NCBI GenBank assembly: GCA_964595575.1
Contig: CAZQRA010000008.1
Location: 14,093 to 78,092, forward strand
From: PALSA-612 sp964595575
GTDB lineage: Bacteria > Actinomycetota > Thermoleophilia > Gaiellales > Gaiellaceae
Reading direction: 5' to 3'
DNA length: 64,000 bases
The translations under genes and the position numbers were made by a program. Shown piece after piece: positions 1-8,302 of the stretch (positions are counted from its first letter, which is position 1; the number at the start of each line of letters is the position of its first letter). The notes beneath the pieces are model-generated. The model was not told the DNA's origin, did no database searches, and saw only the letters and a program-made list of their open reading frames with translations.

Positions 1-19
1 GGCGAAGGGCCTCGGCCAC
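1..19 (-). CDS. possible 5' end of the amino-acid ABC transporter ATPase (cut by window edge)
   Basis: A GTG codon at 19-17 on the minus strand lies just after the permease stop and opens a frame reading V-A-E-A-L-R to the window edge. Polar amino-acid transporters usually place the ATPase next to the permease, so this may be its start. Only six codons are visible, so the call rests on position alone. Confidence 0.2.
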
Positions 20-24
20 CGCGG

Positions 25-807
25 TCAGGCTGCCACGCCGGCAGCCTGTCGACGCCGCCGATCGCGCGCGACCAGCCAGTCGGTGAGGCGGGCGAGGGGG
101 ATGGTGAGCGCGACGAACAGGGTGGCGGCCACGAGGTAGTACGTGCCGTTGAAGGAGGCGGCCTCGTTGATCTGGGTCTGGCGGAGGGCCTCGACCACCC
201 CCAGCACGCTCACCAAGGCCGTGTCCTTCTGGAGGCCGATGAAGTCGTTGAGGAGGGGAGGCACCACCCGGCGGACAGCCTGGGGGATGACCACGTACCG
301 GAGGGACTGCCAGCGGGTGAGGCCCAACGACCGGGCGGCGGCGTCCTGGCTGGGGTGAACGGACTCGATGCCGGCTCGGTACACCTCCGAGACGTAAGCG
401 GTGTAGACGAGCACCAAGGAGACGATGGCCCAGAACACCTGGTCCTTGGGGATCCAGGCCACCTGCAGGGCGGGCATGCCCGAGCCGAGCATGAGGATGA
501 CGAGGATGGTGGGCACGCCGCGGAAGAAGTCGGCGTAGAGGATGGCGAGCGCCCGCAGGGGGAAGAACACCGGCCCGGGCAGGCTGCGCAGCACGGCCAG
601 GGCCAGCGCCGAGACGAGGATCACCGCCTCGGCGATGGAGAAGATCTTGACGTTGAGGAGGAAGGCATCGGCGATCTCGGGGAAAGAGTCGCCGTAGCGC
701 TCCCAGTCGAAGAAGTACCGCTCGAATTCCCCGTAGCCGGGGGAGCGGGTAATCCCCACGACGAGCGCGGCGGCGAAGACGAGGGTGCTCGCCACCGCCA
801 CAGCCAC
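25..807 (-). CDS. amino-acid ABC transporter permease (His/Glu/Gln/Arg family)
   Basis: Inner-membrane permease of a polar amino-acid ABC importer. The 260-residue reading from the GTG at 807 shows hydrophobic segments near residues 1-18, 50-70, 85-110 and 120-145. It also carries the permease EAA loop at about 150-186 (G-I-E-S-V-H-P...A-A-R-S-L-G-L-T...V-I-P-Q-A), which docks on the ATPase. The frame stays open upstream to the stop of the binding-protein gene at 874, so the true start could be up to 22 codons earlier at a non-ATG codon. It follows the binding protein in the same operon; the ATPase is not in the window. Confidence 0.88.
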   Translation of the reverse strand: MAVAVASTLVFAAALVVGITRSPGYGEFERYFFDWERYGDSFPEIADAFLLNVKIFSIAEAVILVSALALAVLRSLPGPVFFPLRALAILYADFFRGVPTILVILMLGSGMPALQVAWIPKDQVFWAIVSLVLVYTAYVSEVYRAGIESVHPSQDAAARSLGLTRWQSLRYVVIPQAVRRVVPPLLNDFIGLQKDTALVSVLGVVEALRQTQINEAASFNGTYYLVAATLFVALTIPLARLTDWLVARDRRRRQAAGVAA

Positions 808-873
808 GGCCCGGGCGGGGCCGGAGCCGGCGGCAGGAAGGCCGAGGATCCGGGGGCGGCGGCTTCCGTCCAG

Positions 874-1746
874 CTACGTGAGCACCGGAGCGCCGGCGAC
901 CTTGGACAGCCAGACCTGCTGCAGGCGCTTGAGGGTGCCGTCGCGCCACAGCCGGTCGAGGGCCTTGTTGACGCAGTCGCGCAGCGGGTTTCCCTCCTCG
1001 AACACCATCCCGAACCGCTCCTTGGCGCCTCGCGTGGGGAACTGGCCCACGATCACCCCGTTAGGGACCTGGACGGCGGTGACGTAGAAGGCCGTCGGCA
1101 GGTCGACCACGATGCCGTCGATCTGCCCGTTCTTGAGGGCCTGCACCGCCAGGTCGTTGGTGTCGTAGGCGAGCGGCTTGGAGGACGGCTTGATCCACTT
1201 GACGATGTAGTCGTAGCTCGTGGTGCCGAGCTGGGCGCCCAGCTTGAAGGGCCGAAGCGCCGCGATGGAGGTGGCCTGGGCGATCTTGGTGCCCTTGCGG
1301 GCGACGAGGGCCTGGTTGACGAAGTAGTACGACTTGGAGAAGTCGACAGCCTTGTCGCGCTCGGGGGTGTAGGAGACCTGGGTGATGTAGAAGTCGAAGG
1401 GCTTCTTGCCGGGGCGGAATGACTGGGCGAAGGGAACGGGGATCCAGGTGACCTCGCGGCGGGCGAAGCCGAGGATCCGGGCCACGGCGTAGGCCACCGC
1501 CGACTCGTAGCCCTGGCCGCTGTAGGGATCGCTCACCTTCCAGGGCTTGTGCTTGGGCTGACCCCCGAACCACGGCGGGAAGGCGGGGTTGTCAGCTCCG
1601 ATGGTGAGGCGACCTTCGCTCACCAGCCGCAGCTTCCCCTTGGCGCAGGCGCCCACGAGGGCGGTCTCGCGCGTCTGGGCGGAGGAGAAGGCGGCTGCGA
1701 CGAGGGCCACCGCCGCCAGGCCTGCCAGAGCGAGCAGCGTGCGCAT
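874..1746 (-). CDS. amino-acid ABC transporter substrate-binding protein (SBP family 3)
   Basis: Secreted solute receptor for the adjacent permease. The N-terminus is a classic signal peptide (M-R-T-L-L-A-L-A-G-L-A-A-V-A-L-V, then A-F-S-S-A) without a lipobox Cys, followed by a family 3 binding-protein body with W-I-P-V-P-F-A-Q-S-F, D-F-Y-I-T-Q-V-S-Y-T-P-E-R and Q-L-G-T-T-S-Y-D-Y-I. I prefer the ATG at 1746 because GGAAGGAG lies about six bases upstream; a TTG two codons earlier is possible. About 290 residues, normal for the family. The ligand cannot be read from sequence. Confidence 0.9.
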   Translation of the reverse strand: MRTLLALAGLAAVALVAAAFSSAQTRETALVGACAKGKLRLVSEGRLTIGADNPAFPPWFGGQPKHKPWKVSDPYSGQGYESAVAYAVARILGFARREVTWIPVPFAQSFRPGKKPFDFYITQVSYTPERDKAVDFSKSYYFVNQALVARKGTKIAQATSIAALRPFKLGAQLGTTSYDYIVKWIKPSSKPLAYDTNDLAVQALKNGQIDGIVVDLPTAFYVTAVQVPNGVIVGQFPTRGAKERFGMVFEEGNPLRDCVNKALDRLWRDGTLKRLQQVWLSKVAGAPVLT

Positions 1747-1797
1747 GGTCAATCTCCTTCCAAGCTCCGGGAGGGCGAGCGTACCACAGGCAGAATC

Positions 1798-2712
1798 GTG
1801 ACCGGAATGCGCGTGGGGCGGCGAGAGGTCGCGTTCTCCAACCCGGACAAGGTGTTCTTCCCTGCCCTGGGCCTAACCAAAGGCGACCTCCTTCGCTACT
1901 ACCTCGACCTCGCCCCGCTTCTTCTCCCCCACGTGCGCCGGCGCCCGATGCAGATGCTGCGCTACCCCGACGGGGTGGAAGGACCTGCCTTCTACCAAAA
2001 GCGGGTGCCCCGTCCCCACCCCGCCTGGTTGGAGACGGTCGAGATCCGCTTCCCTTCGGGGAGGACGGCCGCCTTCCCGGTGGTGAATGACCGTGCCTCG
2101 CTGGCCTGGATCGTCAACCTGGGCTCCATCGACCTCCACACCTGGCGATCCCGAGTGGAGGACGTGGAGCGGCCGGACGAGCTGGTGATCGACCTCGACC
2201 CCAGCCCCGGCAACCCCTGGGAGTACGTGCGCCGCGTGGCCCTGGTGGTGCGGCAGGTCATGGATGAGCTGGGGCTTCCCTCCTACCCCAAGACCTCGGG
2301 CGCCACCGGGCTCCACGTCCTCTGCCCGATCAGGCCGGAGCTCCGCTTCCCCGAGGTGCGCCGCTTCGCCAAGGCCCTGGCGCAGGAGGTGGAGCGACGG
2401 GTCGGCGACCAGGAGGTGGCGACCACCACCTGGAAGGTGGCCGCCCGGCGGGGGGTGTTCGTCGACTACGGCCAGAACGCCCGCGATCGCACCATCGCCG
2501 CCGCGTACTCGGTGCGCCCTACCCCCGACGCCAGGGTCTCGGCCCCGCTTCGCTGGGAGGAGGTCGCCGAGGTCGACCCCGCCCGGTTCACGGTGCTCAC
2601 CATGCCTGCGCGGGTGGCGGAGGCGGGCGACCCCACCGCCGGCATGTGGCGGCGCAGGACAAGCCTCCTGTCCCGCTTCGCTCTCCTGGGCTTGCCGCCG
2701 CCGTCCCAGTGA
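1798..2712 (+). CDS. LigD-type polymerase/primase domain protein (non-homologous end joining)
   Basis: Stand-alone polymerase domain of bacterial non-homologous end joining, an archaeo-eukaryotic-primase-fold enzyme that fills ends before ligation. Counting from the ATG at 1807, the paired catalytic aspartates are in V-I-D-L-D-P (about 129 and 131). S-G-A-T-G-L-H-V is at about 164-171, and the third Asp is in F-V-D-Y-G-Q-N-A-R-D-R-T-I (about 220). S-N-P-D-K-V-F-F-P near the N-terminus is the usual opening of the family. Starts at GTG 1798 or ATG 1807. It converges on the ligase gene with about 30 bases between the stops. No Ku gene is in the window. Confidence 0.9.
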   Translation: MTGMRVGRREVAFSNPDKVFFPALGLTKGDLLRYYLDLAPLLLPHVRRRPMQMLRYPDGVEGPAFYQKRVPRPHPAWLETVEIRFPSGRTAAFPVVNDRASLAWIVNLGSIDLHTWRSRVEDVERPDELVIDLDPSPGNPWEYVRRVALVVRQVMDELGLPSYPKTSGATGLHVLCPIRPELRFPEVRRFAKALAQEVERRVGDQEVATTTWKVAARRGVFVDYGQNARDRTIAAAYSVRPTPDARVSAPLRWEEVAEVDPARFTVLTMPARVAEAGDPTAGMWRRRTSLLSRFALLGLPPPSQ

Positions 2713-2741
2713 GGTCCCTGGTGGGGCTAGGCGCGGAGTCG

Positions 2742-3743
2742 TCACGCGCGGTGGAGCAGGTCGCGGAGGGTGGGGTCGCCGGGCCGAGGCCGCGGCCGTA
2801 CCTGGTCGAGGGTGCAGGCCTCAGGGTCCTTGTCCGTGCGGAAGCGCAGGAAGCGGGTGCCGTGGCGGAAGCGGTCGCGCTCGACCTTGTCGTAGAGGAC
2901 CTCGACCACCATCTCCGGTCGCACCGCCGACTCCGCTAGCCCCCTCGACCCCCAGCGACTCGTCTGGGAGAATCCGCGCTCGGGGGCGCCGGCGAGCAGG
3001 GGCCGTAGGAGCCGGAGGGTTGTGTCGTGGAGCCCCGGGGCGACCGGGCAGAAGCCGACGTAGCGCAGCTCCTTTCCGTCGTAGAGGCCGAGGAGGAGGG
3101 TGGCAATCCGGGTCGGCTCGGTCCTCCAGCGGACGCCCACGACGACGCAGTCCGCCGTCTTCCGCCGCTTCACCTTGACCGCGCCTTGGCGGGAGCCGGG
3201 GAGGTAGGGCAGGCCCAGCCGCTTGCAGACAACGCCGTCCAGCCCCAGGGCCTCGAGCCCCTCCAGCCAGGCCCTCCCCTGGGCGGGATCGAGGGAGGCA
3301 GGGGACACGTCGAGGGGAAGCCGCTCCAGGCGTGCCCGTCGCTCCTCCAGGGGAAGCTGCCACACGGGCTCCCCGGCCCACAGGAGGAGGTCGAAGACGA
3401 CGTAGCGGGCGGGGATCTCGACGGAGAGCCTCCGGATCCGGCTCTCGGCGGGGTGGAGCCGCAGCTGCAAGAGGTCGAAGTCGAGCCTCCCCTCCTGCTC
3501 GAGCACGATCTCGCCGTCGAGGGCCGACCCGGGCGGGAGCCGGGCGCCGAGGGGAGCGAGCTCGGGGAAGTAGCGGAGGAGGGGGCGACCGTTCCTGCTC
3601 CACAGGGCAGGCTCGCCCCCGTCGTTCTCCAGCACTCCTCGGAAGCCGTCCCACTTGGGCTCGTACTGCCAGCCTGCCTCCTCGGGCAGGGCCTCCACGA
3701 GCTCCGCCTCCATGGGCGGGAAGGGCACGCCAGGGCTGGGCAC
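2742..3743 (-). CDS. ATP-dependent DNA ligase (LigD ligase-domain type)
   Basis: Seals DNA nicks or ends through a lysyl-AMP intermediate. The adenylation motif E-P-K-W-D-G-F-R places the nucleophile at about Lys30, followed by D-G-E-I-V-L, motif IV L-D-G-V-V-C-K-R and motif V V-K-V-K-R-R-K-T-A-D. A C-terminal OB domain (G-F-C-P-V-A-P-G...V-V-E-V-L-Y) completes a 333-residue enzyme. GTG start. It faces the LigD-type polymerase tail to tail, so the two activities usually fused in LigD are separate genes here. Its start is divergent from fabF. Confidence 0.9.
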   Translation of the reverse strand: MPSPGVPFPPMEAELVEALPEEAGWQYEPKWDGFRGVLENDGGEPALWSRNGRPLLRYFPELAPLGARLPPGSALDGEIVLEQEGRLDFDLLQLRLHPAESRIRRLSVEIPARYVVFDLLLWAGEPVWQLPLEERRARLERLPLDVSPASLDPAQGRAWLEGLEALGLDGVVCKRLGLPYLPGSRQGAVKVKRRKTADCVVVGVRWRTEPTRIATLLLGLYDGKELRYVGFCPVAPGLHDTTLRLLRPLLAGAPERGFSQTSRWGSRGLAESAVRPEMVVEVLYDKVERDRFRHGTRFLRFRTDKDPEACTLDQVRPRPRPGDPTLRDLLHRA

Positions 3744-3775
3744 GGAGCAAGGCTAACCGCGTACGATCAGCGGCC

Positions 3776-5041
3776 ATGAGGCGAGTGGCGGTCACCGGCC
3801 TGGGAGCGATCACCCCGATCGGCAACACCGCTCGGGAGACCTGGGAGGCGGCGGTGGCAGGACGGAGCGGTATCGACTTCATCCGCTCCTTCGACGCCAG
3901 CCCCTTCCCCGTGCGCATCGCCGCCGAGGTCAAGGGCTTCGACCCCGCCACCGTGGCCTCGGCCAAGGAGGCGCGGAGGCTGGACAGGAACGTCCTCCTC
4001 GCCCTGGCCGCCGCCCGCGAGGCGGTGGCCGACGCCCGCCTGGAGGGAGCCTACGACCCCATGCGCGTGGGCATCGTCTTCGGCACCGCCATCGGCGGCT
4101 TCCTGGGGATCATGGAGCAGGCGGAGGTGCTGCGCGAGCGGGGTCCCGAGCGGGTATCGCCCCACTTCCTCCCCAACGTCCTGGTCGACTCCGCCTCCGG
4201 CCAGCTTGCCATCGCCTTCGGCTACAGGGGGCCGAACTACGCCCCCGTGGCGGCCTGCGCCACAGGATCGACGGCGGTGGGCGAGGGGGCGGAGCTGATC
4301 CGGCGCGGGGACGCCGACGCCGTGCTGGCGGGCGGGGCCGAGGCCTGCCTCCACCCCCTCATCCTGGCTGGCTTCTGCGCCATGCGGGGGCTCGCCGCCG
4401 AGGACGAGTGCCCGCCGCGAGCCTCGCGCCCCTTCGACGCCACCCGCTCGGGGTTCGTGATGGGCGAGGGGGCGTGCGTCCTCGTGCTCGAGGAGCTGGA
4501 GGCGGCGCGGAGGCGCGGCGCCCCGCTCTACGCCGAGATCCTCGGCTACGGCGCCTCCAACGACGCCTACCACATGGCTGCCCCCGAGCCCGACGCTACC
4601 GGCGTGGCCGAGATGATGCGGCAGGCGCTGCGCCGGGCAGGCATCCGGCCGGAGGAGGTGGGGTACGTCAACGCCCACGGCACCTCGACCCCGCTCGGCG
4701 ATGCCGCCGAGACCAAGGCGATCAAGGAGGTGTTCGGCGAGCACGCCTACCGGCTGGCCGTCTCCTCGACCAAGTCGGTGATGGGGCACCTGTTCGGAGC
4801 CGCGGGGGCGGTGGAAGCCATGATGTGCGTGCTGGCGGTGAAGGAGGGCGTGGTGCCCCCCACCATCAACTACGAGCACCCCGACCCCGAGTGCGACCTC
4901 GACTACGTGCCCAACGAGGCCCGCCGAGCGGAGGTCAAGGTGGCCCTGTCCAACGCCATGGGCCTGGGCGGCCACAACGCCTGCGTCCTCGTGGGACGTA
5001 TCGACGCCGGCGAGAGAGCGGAAGATCGAGCCTCGCGGTAG
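3776..5041 (+). CDS. fabF: beta-ketoacyl-ACP synthase II
   Basis: Condensing enzyme that elongates acyl-ACP with malonyl-ACP in fatty-acid synthesis. Full-length at 421 residues. The Cys-His-His triad is intact: Cys161 in A-A-C-A-T-G-S, His301 in N-A-H-G-T-S-T-P-L-G-D and His338 in K-S-V-M-G-H-L-F-G-A-A-G. The start ATG at 3776 gives the expected opening R-R-V-A-V-T-G-L-G. No ACP or other fab genes are adjacent, so this copy is isolated. A polyketide role is possible but unsupported by neighbours. Confidence 0.95.
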   Translation: MRRVAVTGLGAITPIGNTARETWEAAVAGRSGIDFIRSFDASPFPVRIAAEVKGFDPATVASAKEARRLDRNVLLALAAAREAVADARLEGAYDPMRVGIVFGTAIGGFLGIMEQAEVLRERGPERVSPHFLPNVLVDSASGQLAIAFGYRGPNYAPVAACATGSTAVGEGAELIRRGDADAVLAGGAEACLHPLILAGFCAMRGLAAEDECPPRASRPFDATRSGFVMGEGACVLVLEELEAARRRGAPLYAEILGYGASNDAYHMAAPEPDATGVAEMMRQALRRAGIRPEEVGYVNAHGTSTPLGDAAETKAIKEVFGEHAYRLAVSSTKSVMGHLFGAAGAVEAMMCVLAVKEGVVPPTINYEHPDPECDLDYVPNEARRAEVKVALSNAMGLGGHNACVLVGRIDAGERAEDRASR

Positions 5042-5045
5042 CCGC

Positions 5046-5702
5046 TCAGGCGTCCGCGCGCGACCTCACCCCGGCGATGACCCCGGCCAGGTCGGAGACG
5101 ACGATGTCGGCCTCGGCCAGCGAGGCCGGGTCAGGCGGGTAGCTCGGGTTGGGGACGGCGATCACCTGCATCCCGGCCGCCTTGGCCGAGCGGATACCGG
5201 CGTGGGAGTCCTCGACGGCCAGGCACCGCTCGGGAGGGACCTGGAGCCTCCTCGCCGCCTCCAGGTAGACGTCAGGGGCCGGCTTTCCCCGCGCCACCTC
5301 CTCGGAGGAGACCGTGGCCCGAAAGAGCGGAGCCAGACCGCTCAGCTCGAGGACGACGTCAATGAGCCGGCGGTTCGAGGAGGAGGCAAGCCCCAGGGGG
5401 AACTGACGGGCCAGCTCCTCCACGGTCTCGCGGGCTCCGGCTACGAGCGGCAGCCCCCTCCGGTACCGCTCGACCATCCGTCGCACCACCTCGGCGTCGA
5501 TCCGCTCGGGGGGATCGGGTACCCCCAGTTGCTCGTGGATGTAGCGCGACCACTCGGGCGCGCTCATGCCCATCATCGCCCGCTGGGCCACCTCGTCGTA
5601 GAGGCCTCCCCGCTCGCGCACGTAGCGGGCGCGCACCTCGTCCCAGACCTCCTCGGAGGCGAGGAGGACGCCGTCCAGGTCGAAGATCACGGCCTCGATC
5701 AC
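5046..5702 (-). CDS. HAD-superfamily hydrolase (beta-phosphoglucomutase/phosphatase-like)
   Basis: Phosphatase or phosphomutase of HAD subfamily IA. Motif I is I-F-D-L-D-G-V-L-L-A-S-E at the very N-terminus, motif II is in L-A-S-S-S-N-R-R, and motifs III/IV are G-K-P-A-P-D-V-Y and A-V-E-D-S-H-A-G-I-R-S-A-K-A-A-G-M. 218 residues. The GTG start at 5702 overlaps the stop of the flavin reductase gene (GTGA), implying translational coupling. The substrate is unknown. Confidence 0.88.
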   Translation of the reverse strand: MIEAVIFDLDGVLLASEEVWDEVRARYVRERGGLYDEVAQRAMMGMSAPEWSRYIHEQLGVPDPPERIDAEVVRRMVERYRRGLPLVAGARETVEELARQFPLGLASSSNRRLIDVVLELSGLAPLFRATVSSEEVARGKPAPDVYLEAARRLQVPPERCLAVEDSHAGIRSAKAAGMQVIAVPNPSYPPDPASLAEADIVVSDLAGVIAGVRSRADA

Positions 5703-6172
5703 AGGGCCTGGTAGGCGGAGCGCAGGCGGACGAGGGCGGGGCCGCCGGTCCCCAGCTCGACGGCCACCACCTCTCCTTGGAACAGGGTGTGGTCGCCGGC
5801 GGGGCACTCCCCGGCGAGGCGGCACTCGATCCAGCCCAGGGCCCCGTCGAGGAGGGGAGCGCCGAGGACGCCCTCTCGGGCTGGGATGCCCCGCCACATG
5901 GCGATGGGCGGCACCCCGCGGGCGAAGTGATGGGCCAACGCCTCCTGGTGGCCGGCAAGGAGGCTGAGGGCGAAGCTGCCCGCCTCCCGCACGAGCTCGT
6001 GCATGGCGGCCTGACGGTCGATGGCCACGCCCACGAGGGGGGGCTGGAGGGAGAGCGAGACGAAGGAGGAGACGGTCAGGCCCAGGCGCTGGCCGGCGGC
6101 GTCGACCGTGACCACGGCCACCCCGCGGGGAACCCGGCGCATGAGAGCTGGGAGATCCTCTTCCCTTGCCAC
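5699..6172 (-). CDS. flavin reductase-like (FMN-binding split barrel) protein
   Basis: Likely NAD(P)H:flavin oxidoreductase of the family that partners two-component monooxygenases. P-R-G-V-A-V-V-T-V starts the domain, followed by G-L-T-V-S-S-F-V-S-L-S-L-Q-P-P-L-V-G-V-A-I, A-L-S-L-L-A-G-H-Q and the late G-D-H-T-L-F-Q-G-E-V-V. 157 residues from GTG 6172; an internal ATG at 6143 is an alternative. No monooxygenase component is adjacent. The downstream HAD gene overlaps its stop. Confidence 0.85.
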   Translation of the reverse strand: MAREEDLPALMRRVPRGVAVVTVDAAGQRLGLTVSSFVSLSLQPPLVGVAIDRQAAMHELVREAGSFALSLLAGHQEALAHHFARGVPPIAMWRGIPAREGVLGAPLLDGALGWIECRLAGECPAGDHTLFQGEVVAVELGTGGPALVRLRSAYQAL

Positions 6173-6199
6173 CGCCCGATCATAGGCAGCGCCCGCTCC

Positions 6200-7102
6200 C
6201 TACCGGGGTCGGCACAGCCGATCCCCGGCCAGCATGGCGAGCATGCGCCGGTCGGCCGCCCGGTCGAAGGCGGGATCGTAGGCTCGCGGGGCCGCCCCTT
6301 CCCAGCTGACGTCGGGCGTCACCCCGGGACCGATCACCGTGGCCCGGTAGCGGGCTCCCTGGCCGGAGGGGCGGTCTCCGTGGGGGTAGAGGCCGTAGCA
6401 GAAGCCGCCCGTCCCCCTGTGGACGAGGAAGCTGTTCTCGCGTCGCCAGCCGGGGCCGTAGGCGGAGTCGAGTGTGTCCACGTAGATGTTGCGGCCGTGG
6501 CCGTCCAGGGGTACCCCCGCGGAGGTGGAGCGGAAGCCGTGCACCGGCAGGCCGCGGTAGGTGAGCCGCCCGTAGATCTGGTGGAAGCGCCGGTAGGCCC
6601 AGCCGATCTCGACCTCGAGGACGGGCAGGGGCCCTCGCCAGTGGGACAGCCGAAGCTCCCACGCCGACTGGAGCTTGGTGGCGGGGTCAAGGCCGTAGTT
6701 GGGAAGCATCCGCTGCCAGCTCTGGAGGGCCCAGTAGGAGCCGTCGGGGGCCTTGCAGGCCACCACCAGCCAGGGAAGCGGGGGGCCGTCGTAGGGGAGA
6801 CAGACGCCCCCGAAGGTCTTCCAGATCGGACGGCGGAAGGTCCCCCAGCCCCCCGAGTAGTCGAGCTGGAAGCGGACCTGGGGGCGCTCCGGGGACGGGG
6901 GGAGGGCGTCGATCGCCCCCCAGGCGAGCACCCGCTGCACCCGTCCCTGCGCGCGGTAGGTGACGAGGGCTCGCCCCCACCGGTCGACGGCCAGGCGTAC
7001 GTCCGTCGCGTCCCGGGCGATGAGCTGGGAAGCGTAGGCAGGCCCGGCTGCCGAGATGGCTCCCAGGCCGACGAGGAGGAGAGCGAACGCTAGGCGGCGC
7101 AT
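6200..7102 (-). CDS. secreted protein of unknown function
   Basis: 300 residues from the ATG at 7102. The first 27 residues form a clear signal peptide (R-R-L-A-F-A-L-L-L-V-G-L-G-A-I-S-A-A-G-P-A-Y-A). The mature part is rich in Trp and Tyr with basic residues (W-A-L-Q-S-W-Q-R-M-L-P-N-Y, G-F-C-Y-G-L-Y-P-H-G) and reads as a compact extracytoplasmic domain. I recognise no enzyme family. It lies 53 bases downstream of pdxH on the same strand, and GGAAGG directly abuts the start. Confidence 0.75.
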   Translation of the reverse strand: MRRLAFALLLVGLGAISAAGPAYASQLIARDATDVRLAVDRWGRALVTYRAQGRVQRVLAWGAIDALPPSPERPQVRFQLDYSGGWGTFRRPIWKTFGGVCLPYDGPPLPWLVVACKAPDGSYWALQSWQRMLPNYGLDPATKLQSAWELRLSHWRGPLPVLEVEIGWAYRRFHQIYGRLTYRGLPVHGFRSTSAGVPLDGHGRNIYVDTLDSAYGPGWRRENSFLVHRGTGGFCYGLYPHGDRPSGQGARYRATVIGPGVTPDVSWEGAAPRAYDPAFDRAADRRMLAMLAGDRLCRPR

Positions 7103-7155
7103 CCTTCCAAGGGAATGGTCGGCGGCACAAGACGACGTCTTCTCCCCCCTTCGGG

Positions 7156-7779
7156 TCAGGGGGCCAGCCGATCGATCCGCCAGCCGTCCTCGACCAGGAG
7201 GTACCGGAAGCGGTCGTGCAGCCGGTCCTCCCGGTGCTGCCAGAACTCGTAGGCGTGGGGAACCAGCCGGTAGCCGCCCCAGTGGGCAGGGCGGGGAACC
7301 TCCTTCGGGTACGCCCGGCGCAGCCGGGCGACCTCGGCCTCGAGCCGGCTGCGCGCCTCCACGACCTCGCTCTGGCGGGAGGCAGCGGCCGAGAGCTGGG
7401 CCCCGTAGGGCCGGGTGGCGAAGTAGGCGTCCGACTCGGAGGGGGACATCCGCTCCACCTTTCCCTCCGCCCGCACCTGGCGACCGAGCTCGTACCAGTA
7501 GAAGCAGAGGGCAGCCCACGGGTTCTCTGCGATCTCGCGGCCCTTGCGGCTCTCGTAGCCGGTGTAGAAGCAAAGCCCGCGGGCATCGGCGTCCTTGACG
7601 AGAACCATCCGAGCCGAGGGACGACCGTCGGGGGTGGCGGTGGCGAGAGCGGCTGCCTCCGGCTGGGGGCAGCCGGCCCGCTCGGCCTCGGCCAGCCAGG
7701 CTTGGAGCTGGCGCAGGGGATCAGGATCGAGCTGGCGCCGGCACAGAGGCCGGGCCCGAGGGTCGTCGCTCACCGCCAT
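7156..7779 (-). CDS. pdxH: pyridoxamine 5'-phosphate oxidase
   Basis: FMN enzyme that oxidises PNP/PMP to pyridoxal phosphate. 207 residues with the full family pattern: D-P-L-R-Q-L-Q-A-W, P-D-G-R-P-S-A-R-M-V-L-V-K, F-Y-T-G-Y-E-S-R-K-G, A-A-L-C-F-Y-W-Y-E-L-G-R-Q-V-R, S-D-A-Y-F-A-T-R-P and the C-terminal R-L-H-D-R-F-R-Y. The ATG at 7779 is divergent from the small secreted-protein gene at 7804 with only 24 bases between. Confidence 0.95.
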   Translation of the reverse strand: MAVSDDPRARPLCRRQLDPDPLRQLQAWLAEAERAGCPQPEAAALATATPDGRPSARMVLVKDADARGLCFYTGYESRKGREIAENPWAALCFYWYELGRQVRAEGKVERMSPSESDAYFATRPYGAQLSAAASRQSEVVEARSRLEAEVARLRRAYPKEVPRPAHWGGYRLVPHAYEFWQHREDRLHDRFRYLLVEDGWRIDRLAP

Positions 7780-7803
7780 AGCCTCGCACGTATAGTGGCG
7801 GTC

Positions 7804-8238
7804 ATGGCCTGGAGAGCCGTTCCGGCTGCGGCGGCAGTCGCGGCGTTCGCGGCGGCGGCGGCGGCCGCTCGCCCGCCGGGCCCCCCGCCCACGGTGGCCG
7901 GCGCCTCCTTGGCCCCTCCTCCGGCCTGGATCGAGGTGGACGCCGACGAGCGATGGCTTGCCTACTCGAGCTACTGCTGGAGGACCGTGTGCGTGGACTT
8001 CCTGCCCCCGGCCATGAGGCCTGACGTACCCACCGTCATCGTGCCGCGGGGGAAGACAGCCCGTCTCCACTTCGGCTTTCTGCCCCGATCGGTGGTGGTG
8101 TCCCGCCTGGGCGGGCGCGGGCGACGGCTTCCCCCCGCCCGCGTCGTCCCCTGGCGGCCCTCGGCCGGCCTCTATGCCATCGCCGTCAAGGCCCAGCGGG
8201 GGAGCGCGAGCTACCTCGTCCGCGTCCCCCTCCGCTGA
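7804..8238 (+). CDS. small putative secreted protein
   Basis: 144 residues. An Ala-rich hydrophobic N-terminus (A-V-A-A-F-A-A-A-A-A-A-A) may act as a signal peptide, followed by a Pro-rich linker and a domain holding one Cys pair (S-Y-C-W-R-T-V-C-V-D). The rest is beta-rich (P-T-V-I-V-P-R-G-K-T-A-R-L-H-F-G-F), which suggests an Ig-like fold. No family recognised. Divergent from pdxH. Confidence 0.6.
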   Translation: MAWRAVPAAAAVAAFAAAAAAARPPGPPPTVAGASLAPPPAWIEVDADERWLAYSSYCWRTVCVDFLPPAMRPDVPTVIVPRGKTARLHFGFLPRSVVVSRLGGRGRRLPPARVVPWRPSAGLYAIAVKAQRGSASYLVRVPLR

Positions 8239-8302
8239 GAAGGAGCCCCGGAGGCCTTGTCGGCCGCCGGGCCGAGGAGGGCTCAAAGGCCGGGGACGGG
8301 CC

